A program made the position numbers and the translations under genes. Below are positions 58,601 to 64,000 of a stretch of 64,000 bases of DNA, in pieces. Numbering within the stretch: position 1 is the stretch's first letter; the number at the start of each line of letters is the position of its first letter. The notes under the pieces were generated by a model. That model did no database searches and was not told where the DNA came from. It saw nothing but the letters and a program-made list of their open reading frames with translations. The stretch is from Fistularia commersonii (lineage: Eukaryota > Chordata > Actinopteri > Syngnathiformes > Fistulariidae). The DNA lies in contig JBBMNZ010000003.1 of assembly GCA_037954325.1 (NCBI GenBank), positions 1,599,465-1,663,464 of the forward strand, given 5' to 3'.

Positions 58601-61600
58601 TAACAAGAAAAGGAATAATGTTAAGTGACTAAATCAGTTAAAACAAAGGATAAAAAGCTTTTTAAATGACATCTAATAATATTATGTTGTACTTTATCAA
58701 GAAAAGGAATGATGTTATGTGACTAAATCAGTTAAAACAAAGGATAAACAGCTTTTTAAATGACATCTAATAATATTATGTTGTACTTTATCAAGAAAAG
58801 GAATGATATTATGTGACTAAATCAGTTAAAACAAAGGATAAACAGCTTTTTAAATGACATCTAATAATATTATGTTGTACTTTATCAAGAAAAGGAATGA
58901 TGTTATGTGACTAAATCAGTTAAAACAAAGGATAAACAGCTTTTTTTATGACCTCTAATTGAATAATGTTGTACTTTAACAAGAAAAGAAAATATGTTAT
59001 GTGACTAAATCAAGACTGTATAAATACATTTATTTGACCATTTGAGGATTTAAAACTGAAAGCAACTTATTGATTATCGCCACCAATAAAGAAGGAAATG
59101 AGCAGCATGAAAAGTTATAATAATGTTTGTAAATATTATATCCACGGGGCTTAATTACATCATAATTTCAACAGTGTATGAGCTAAAATAGATGCAAGAA
59201 GTCACATATTACTGTTAATCCTGGTCTTTTTAATATCCTGTGTGTGTGTCTGGTTGTGTCTGTGGGTGCATCCTTTTCTTTGACATAAAACTATATATTA
59301 GCATGAATTATAACTTTTTTTTCTCTTAATATCGTGACATTTTCTCAAATATTTTCTCCAATATGCCTTTGCATTACCTCATCCTTTCACCAAAGTCTGT
59401 GTTTTTCATTTTGACCTGTCAGTATAGTGAACTAGCTCAGGGGCACCATGTTAATCAACACTATTTCTATGATCTTGCGACAGATTTCCAAGTTTTGAAG
59501 AGAATCTCGGTCCTCACTTTGCCGATCAACTCTCCGAGCTGCAGCTGCTCAAACGGTATGTCCCATTCCTGCAAGTAGACGCTGGTCTGGCTGGCCTTGC
59601 GAGAGATGGCGCCGCCCCAGCGTTTTGTTTCCCCGCGCAGACGGATGGAAGAGGGAAGGTCCTCCAGCCCGTCTTCATCGTAGTCCTCGCCGGGGAGGTT
59701 CGTCCGTCCATCGGCGGCTTCCTCGTCCTCAGCGGGGTAGTCTTCCTCGGTGTCTTCCTCCTGACACTGGCAGAAACAAGACGGTGTCCTTGTGAGTGTC
59801 CGGATTCATCTCGAAATGTTGGCTCCTCGTAATTTTAAAGGCTGATGGCTCCATCTTCTTCTTCTTCGTTGGGCTTTTGCCTTCAGGGGTCTCCACAGCG
59901 AATCAACCTTCTGCATCTAACCCTGTTCTGTGGATCCTCCTCTATCGCACCAACTACCTTCACATCCTCTCTCACTACGTTCAGAGATCTTCATCTAGGC
60001 CAGGGGTCGGCAACCCGTAACACCCAAAGAGCCATTTGGACCCGGTTTCCTCGGAAAAGAAAACACTGGGAGCCGCAATTACTTTTAGACGTCTAAAATA
60101 AAGGTACCACTGTATATATTGCTTTTTATTACCTTTACACTTTGTATAAACAAGTGTGTCGTGTGTTGCTTCTGAAATTCACAAAGTATTACGGAGGAAA
60201 TTAAATTTGATTTATGTAATGAACTCATTTTGAGCTTTGGGCTTTCAGAGCGTGTAGCGGAGCCTTGACCTGAATTTTAAAAATAAATCGGGAAAAAAAA
60301 ATCACTGTGTCAGTAAACAATAAAAAATAAATATTTGCAAAATATCTTCATAAATATTTATTTTACCTGGTTTATGGGACTTCTGCGCCTGAACTTCTGC
60401 GCACAGCATCTCCAAATCAGGACTTTACCGACTGGCGGGTATACCGGCTTCCGCCAGTGTGACGCTATTTTGAGCGGCGTAAAATAATTAATATAATTTT
60501 ATTTAATATTTCAAGATCACAATAATCTTCCAACTTAAAGCTAAAAGTAAAAAAAAAAGGAATTAACACAAATGAAATACTCTTCAATTAAATATTTATG
60601 ATTTATTTTCCCAAGCCACTCGGAGATGCAGTGTAAAGATGGAAGAGGAGCCGCGGGTTGCCGACCCCGATCTAGACCTCCAATTCCAGCATCCTGCTGC
60701 ACTATATTCTCCACCCCTCCTCTGCACATGGCCAGAACCGAGGGGCTCAGAGCTGATCCCTGATGGAGTCCCACCTCCACCTTCAACTTCTCCGTCACCT
60801 CCACAGCACACCGTACCACTGTCTCACAACGAGCATACATGTCCTGCACCGATCTAACATACTTTTCTGCCACACCAGATTTGCTCGTACAAGACCAGAG
60901 TGCCTCCCTTGGCACCCTGTCATAAGCTTTTTCTTGGTCTTCAAAAACACAATGCGGCTCCCTCTGGCCATCTCTGTTCTTCTCTATTAACATTCTCAAA
61001 GCTGTGTTTTGTAAGACAAATACAGGGAAGTAGAGAACCCACAGCTAAATGATCAGATAAATACTGAAATATAAGGTGAAATAACGTCAACTTATTTCCT
61101 TTTTTTATGGCCAGGTGAAATTCAACCCATACCTTGAAAGGTGTGTAACACCTAAAACCAGGACTTTGCATCTACGACCTTTACTCCATATTTTGTATAT
61201 TTGGAGGAAATACAACTAGATTCTTTTTTTGAAAGAAAGAATAACAGTAAATAACACATTAAATAAAGGCGATTCCTTGTGTCAATGTGATGATGCCGGC
61301 ACTTACCTCTCTTTCTTCCGCCTCTATGGGCTGTGTCTCAGTGACAAGCTCCTGGGATACTCTGAGAGAAGACCGATATCGAGGGATAAGTTGATAAACA
61401 ATGTGTGTGTTGATGACACGGAGGTGTGTGATGTGCTGCTAAAATCAACACTCACCCGGAGTCGCAGGAGCTGCTTGAGTGTTGACCAGAGATGTAGATG
61501 GAGGCTGGAACTTCTGCTTGGAAATGAATGAATATGACTCGGCAATGCTGATTTACAGGGAAAACTTATGGAAATTTAACATCCATGGGTAAATTGTTAT

Positions 61601-62561
61601 TTCTATTACACTTTATTACTTAATGCATTTGCCTGGTTGTCTATCGGTCATTATAAGTTTTCTTCTGCGATGGTCAGACATCACTTTTGGCCACCAGGAT
61701 GTTCAATTTAACACTGCGGCTGTAACTCAATGATTAAAGCACTTAAAGGCCTCTCAAATATCCTTGAAATGTTTAAAACTGAAATATTGCTGGGGACATT
61801 TTCATGATGTGAATTAAAAGTGGATGAATTGCTGATGTGTTGGTTTATTTTTTCACTTCACACTCATCTAATGAAGACCAAATTCCAGTCACTTTTAGGC
61901 CGAGACAAGTTATTTAACTGACTAAATATACACAGAATTACACCGAAATCGAGTTTCATGCACAGCTACTCACTATGAATGAGGTGCGTATAAGTGGCAT
62001 ATTTTTGTCCAAATCATTATTTAACACTTATTAATAACCCTAGCATTAATATGTTCACCTCCTAAGGCTTGTCACTCAGTGTTCTTCATCAATATCTTTA
62101 AAATCACTGATCATTAATATTCACTAAGGAGGTAAGTGCATCCATGTTGTGCTGTAAGAATGTTATAAAATTACATTTAGCAGGAAAAACTGAATTGAAT
62201 CAATTGCTGCGAACAAACTTTTAAACTGACACGATGCTTATTTCGTTGAAACAATTAAAAAATAATTTGAAATGCGAAACGTGTCAGAATAAAGAGGAAG
62301 TTGAGGCTAAACACTCAGCGAATGAATGAAACCTGTGCACGGCGCAGCGTGCGCGTGGCGAGCGGTCGCGGCAGAACCCTGACCCGGGAAGTTGAAGCGG
62401 TCGTCCCGGGAGCCGGAGGGGGAGGAGGGGGGCGGAGGAGTGGCGCTCACGCTGGGGGGGTCGCTCTGCTGGCAGGGGGCCGGAGACGACGGCGTGGAGG
62501 AGGTGGCGGAGGAAGGGTTGCTGCTGGAGTCCAGGTGGATGAAGGCAGGGGGAGGATCCTG

Positions 62562-62593
<32 letters not shown>

Positions 62594-63225
62594 CACACAT
62601 ACAGATACGCACACACGCACACACGCACACGCACACACATGCACACACACACACACACACATGCACACACACACACACAAACACACACACACCACATAAA
62701 CACACATGCACACACCACAAACACAGAGACACACGTACAGATACACAAACATGAACACACACACATGCACACACCACATACACACAGACACACATACAGA
62801 TACACAAACATGAACACACACACGCACATGCACACACCAGATACACACACATACACACACCACATACACACAGACACACATACAGATACACAAACATGAA
62901 CACACACACGCACATGCACACACCAGATACACACACATACACACACCACATACACACAGACACACATACAGATACACACACATGAACACACACACACAGA
63001 ATCACACATGAACACACACCATATATACACAGAAAGATACTCACACACACACACATATATATAAACACACATATACACACACACACACACATTTCACATA
63101 CACACAGAGACACACATGGACACACATGGACACACCATATACACAAACATACACGCACACACACAGACATGCACGCATATACAAACATGCACACACACAA
63201 ACATGCCCACACACCATATACGCAG

Positions 63226-63259
<34 letters not shown>

Positions 63260-63452
63260 CAATGTGAAAGATGACCTCCATGAGTCAGTGACATCCAGTA
63301 ATAGAAATGATAGTTGACACGACGCAAACATGGACTCACCCTTTTAGTGATGGCCTTTGGTAACGTACCAAACTGTAGTGGGATCTCTGCCGTGTGATCA
63401 ATACGATTATTGATATCCGACGGCACCGACTCTGCCCTGCGCATCCTCGGTA
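55501..63452 (-). CDS. ksr1: Kinase suppressor of Ras 1, C-terminal exons (5' end outside window)
   Basis: KSR is a pseudokinase scaffold joining RAF, MEK and ERK. Exons (transcription order): 63,452-63,340; 62,558-62,384; 61,513-61,456; 61,361-61,307; 59,766-59,518; 58,297-58,101; 58,022-57,926; 57,751-57,618; 57,518-57,387; 56,550-56,415; 55,647-55,501. Splice phases agree throughout and give 496 residues with a TAG stop. Numbered from the first full codon: RRAESVP 14-3-3-type site (Ser8), Ser/Pro-rich stretch, FNFP ERK-docking motif (92-95), acidic segment, kinase-like domain about 209-490. The usual VAIK lysine is Arg (VAIR, R234), the catalytic loop is HKD (326-328) and DFG (345-347) is kept, all KSR hallmarks. 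KSR2 is the alternative, but the DINN, FGTLPKA and DLPSS surroundings favour KSR1. Confidence 0.94.
56415..56550 (-). CDS. ksr1: ksr1 exon: C-lobe
   Basis: 136 bp; TIWYELQVRDWPI and GSSEGIKKVLTDANLGKEIT; GTCAGT donor. Confidence 0.96.
57387..57518 (-). CDS. ksr1: ksr1 exon: activation segment
   Basis: 132 bp; RIPHGWIYYLSPEIIRKMSP and DEDQLPFSRAADVYAFG; SPE in place of APE. Confidence 0.97.
57618..57751 (-). CDS. ksr1: ksr1 exon: catalytic and DFG loops
   Basis: 134 bp. GMGYLHAKGIIHKDLKSKN and KVVITDFGLFG; HKD in place of HRD. Confidence 0.97.
57926..58022 (-). CDS. ksr1: ksr1 exon: hinge and alphaD-E
   Basis: 97 bp; SFCKGVTLYSVV and DINKTRQIAQEIVK; GTACGT donor. Confidence 0.95.
58101..58297 (-). 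CDS. ksr1: ksr1 exon: glycine loop to alphaC
   Basis: 197 bp. GRWGKVHRGRWHGEVAIRLL, KKEVMNYRQTRHENVILFMG and PPHLAIVT; Arg replaces the catalytic Lys. Confidence 0.96.
58558..59015. repeat. 94-bp minisatellite, about five units
   Basis: The block GACATCTAATAATATTATG recurs at 58,574, 58,668, 58,762, 58,856 and, altered, 58,950: an exact 94-bp period. Units end CAGTTAAAACAAAGGATAAA. It lies in a ksr1 intron between the exons at 58,297 and 59,518. Confidence 0.95.
59518..59766 (-). CDS. ksr1: ksr1 exon: acidic linker and start of kinase domain
   Basis: 249 bp, 83 codons: Glu/Asp-rich, EDLPSS, ISRKASQTSVYLQEWDIPFE, then GELIGK at the glycine loop. GTGAGG donor. Confidence 0.95.
59855..60000 (-). 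repeat. RTE fragment, part 1 (interrupted by hAT copy C)
   Basis: TTGGGCTTTTGCCTTCAGGG, TCTCCACAGCGAATCAACC and CCTCTCTCACTACG, the RTE 3' end in reverse. It continues at 60,670 beyond the hAT element. Confidence 0.8.
60001..60669 (+). mobile_element. hAT-type non-autonomous element, copy C
   Basis: Starts CAGGGGTCGGCAACC and ends GGTTGCCGACCCCG (one T lost from the terminus). Flanked by ATCTAGGC and ATCTAGAC, an 8-bp duplication with one change. It interrupts an RTE fragment. Confidence 0.9.
60662..61010 (-). pseudogene. RTE fragment, part 2 (reverse transcriptase)
   Basis: The minus frame reads a reverse-transcriptase segment: FEDQEKAYDRVPREALW, then EVGLHQGSALSPSVLA before it breaks up. 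The RT catalytic YxDD box is not present. Lies in a ksr1 intron. Confidence 0.85.
61307..61361 (-). CDS. ksr1: ksr1 small exon
   Basis: 55 bp, CTCTCAG acceptor, GTAAGT donor; VSQELVTETQPIEAEERE, acidic; phase restored to 0. Confidence 0.65.
61456..61513 (-). CDS. ksr1: ksr1 small exon
   Basis: 58 bp between AAGCAG and GTGAGT; VPASIYISGQHSSSSCDS. It keeps the phase on both sides. The mammalian AYFIHHRQQ segment expected here was not found. Confidence 0.6.
62384..62558 (-). CDS. ksr1: ksr1 Ser/Pro-rich exon with ERK-docking FNFP
   Basis: 175 bp, acceptor TAAGCAG, very G+C-rich. HLDSSSNPSSATSSTPSSP and RDDRFNFP. The only possible donor is GTCAGG, leaving phase 1. The large CA repeat abuts the acceptor. 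Confidence 0.88.
62566..63262. repeat. CA-rich minisatellite, about 700 bp
   Basis: CA repeat interspersed with TG, GA and TA. A higher-order unit of about 86 bp (CATGAACACACACACGCACA start at about 62,809 and 62,895) repeats in the middle. It directly abuts the acceptor of the ksr1 Ser/Pro exon. Confidence 0.93.
63340..63452 (-). CDS. ksr1: ksr1 exon with 14-3-3 site
   Basis: 113 bp. Two bases complete a codon from the previous (unseen) exon. RMRRAESVPSDINN then FGTLPKAITKR; GTGAGT donor. The C1 domain should lie just upstream, beyond the right edge. Confidence 0.92.
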
Positions 63453-63497
63453 CTGCAAAGCAAAGAGACCGTGAATATATTTGGTAAAAATGTAATA

Positions 63498-64000
63498 CAG
63501 TAAACCCTTGTTTTTCACGGGGGTTACGTTCCAAAAGGAACCCGTGATAGGCAAAATCCGTGAAGTAGAAACCTTTATCTTTTTTTACAATTATTACATA
63601 ATTAAATACTCTGTTATACATCGCTGCTGTCGTCCTTATATTTTTCTCTTCCTTCTTTATGGAACGAAGGAAGATTCATTAATTCCGTAATGCCGACCTA
63701 CAGCCGCATAGCTTTTAGCTTCCCTTAGCATGTCCAGAAGTTTAACTTTATATGCCATAGATAGCATCTTCCGCTGCCTTTTGGGCCCTTTTGTCGCTCC
63801 AGAACGTTTTGTCAACATTAAGGGTTTTAGAGAAACTTGAAATTGCAAGAGAATTTGCACGTACGTCATGTAAATTTGTCAAGCCGTTTTACGTACGTGT
63901 ACATATTAAACTGCAACGTTATTGACGCACAGGTAGAGAAGAAGCGGAGTGACTTTTTAGCCAATCAGAATGCAGAACACAATGCACGACGTAAATCCGT
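63498..64000 (-). mobile_element. Tigger/pogo-type DNA transposon, deleted, cut by window end
   Basis: Starts CAGTAAACCCTTGTTTTTCA after TA and carries GGGGGTTACGTTCC, the Tigger-type terminus. The minus frame at 63,869-63,657 reads KVKLLDMLREAKSYAAVGRHYG, a helix-turn-helix start of a pogo/CENP-B-like transposase, and stops soon after. The DDE domain is missing, so this is an internally deleted copy. Confidence 0.75.

Noticed and set aside
58558..59015. Regular repeats as a possible CRISPR array
   Set aside because: The whole 94-bp unit repeats with no unique spacers, and the DNA is vertebrate.
62307..63281. 324-codon minus-strand ORF, very rich in Cys and Val
   Set aside because: It is a GT-rich repeat read as CVCV, running into the real ksr1 Ser/Pro exon. 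Only the exon part (62,384-62,558) is coding.

Overview
The window is vertebrate nuclear DNA, most likely from a teleost fish. It has large AT-rich introns, long (CA)n microsatellites, GT-AG introns, no operon structure and a typical fish repeat load (RTE and L2 LINEs, hAT, Tc1/mariner and Tigger elements, Ty3/gypsy and ERV copies). Three protein genes could be assembled exon by exon, all on the minus strand. From right to left they are ksr1, lgals9 (tandem-repeat galectin) and myo18a. The human orthologues of all three lie in 17q11.2, so the grouping fits conserved synteny.

Layout. Positions 1-29,609 look like one long myo18a intron: no further myo18a exon is recognisable there, only transposon remnants, microsatellites, a 615-bp MITE, a broken RTE LINE and one unidentified plus-strand exon-like ORF (13,244-13,474). 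Positions 29,610-30,707 are the first coding exon of myo18a (KE-rich N-terminus and PDZ domain); its non-coding exon 1 and GC-rich promoter lie near 33,501-33,650. Positions 33,650-37,800 are intergenic, with several RTE fragments and an orphan phospholipid-scramblase last exon on the plus strand. Positions 37,799-51,235 hold lgals9: eight coding exons whose phases fit throughout, 309 aa. Its 6.9-kb intron 1 carries a deleted Ty3/gypsy-type LTR element whose 3' LTR has been split by a second, ERV-like provirus. Positions 51,236-55,500 are intergenic or ksr1 3' UTR. Positions 55,501-63,452 hold the eleven last coding exons of ksr1 (496 aa of the C-terminal part, with the whole kinase-like domain); its 5' exons lie beyond the right edge. 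A Tigger/pogo-type element occupies the right end.

Functionally the genes are unrelated neighbours: a RAF/MEK/ERK scaffold pseudokinase, a secreted/cytosolic beta-galactoside-binding lectin and the PDZ end of an unconventional Golgi/actin myosin. No previously undescribed multi-gene system was found. The most unusual structures are the nested LTR elements with a protease-to-integrase-tail fusion ORF, an inverted duplication that flanks the myo18a promoter and extends past an RTE poly(A), the orphan scramblase exon, and the MITE with long inverted arms built from short sub-repeats.
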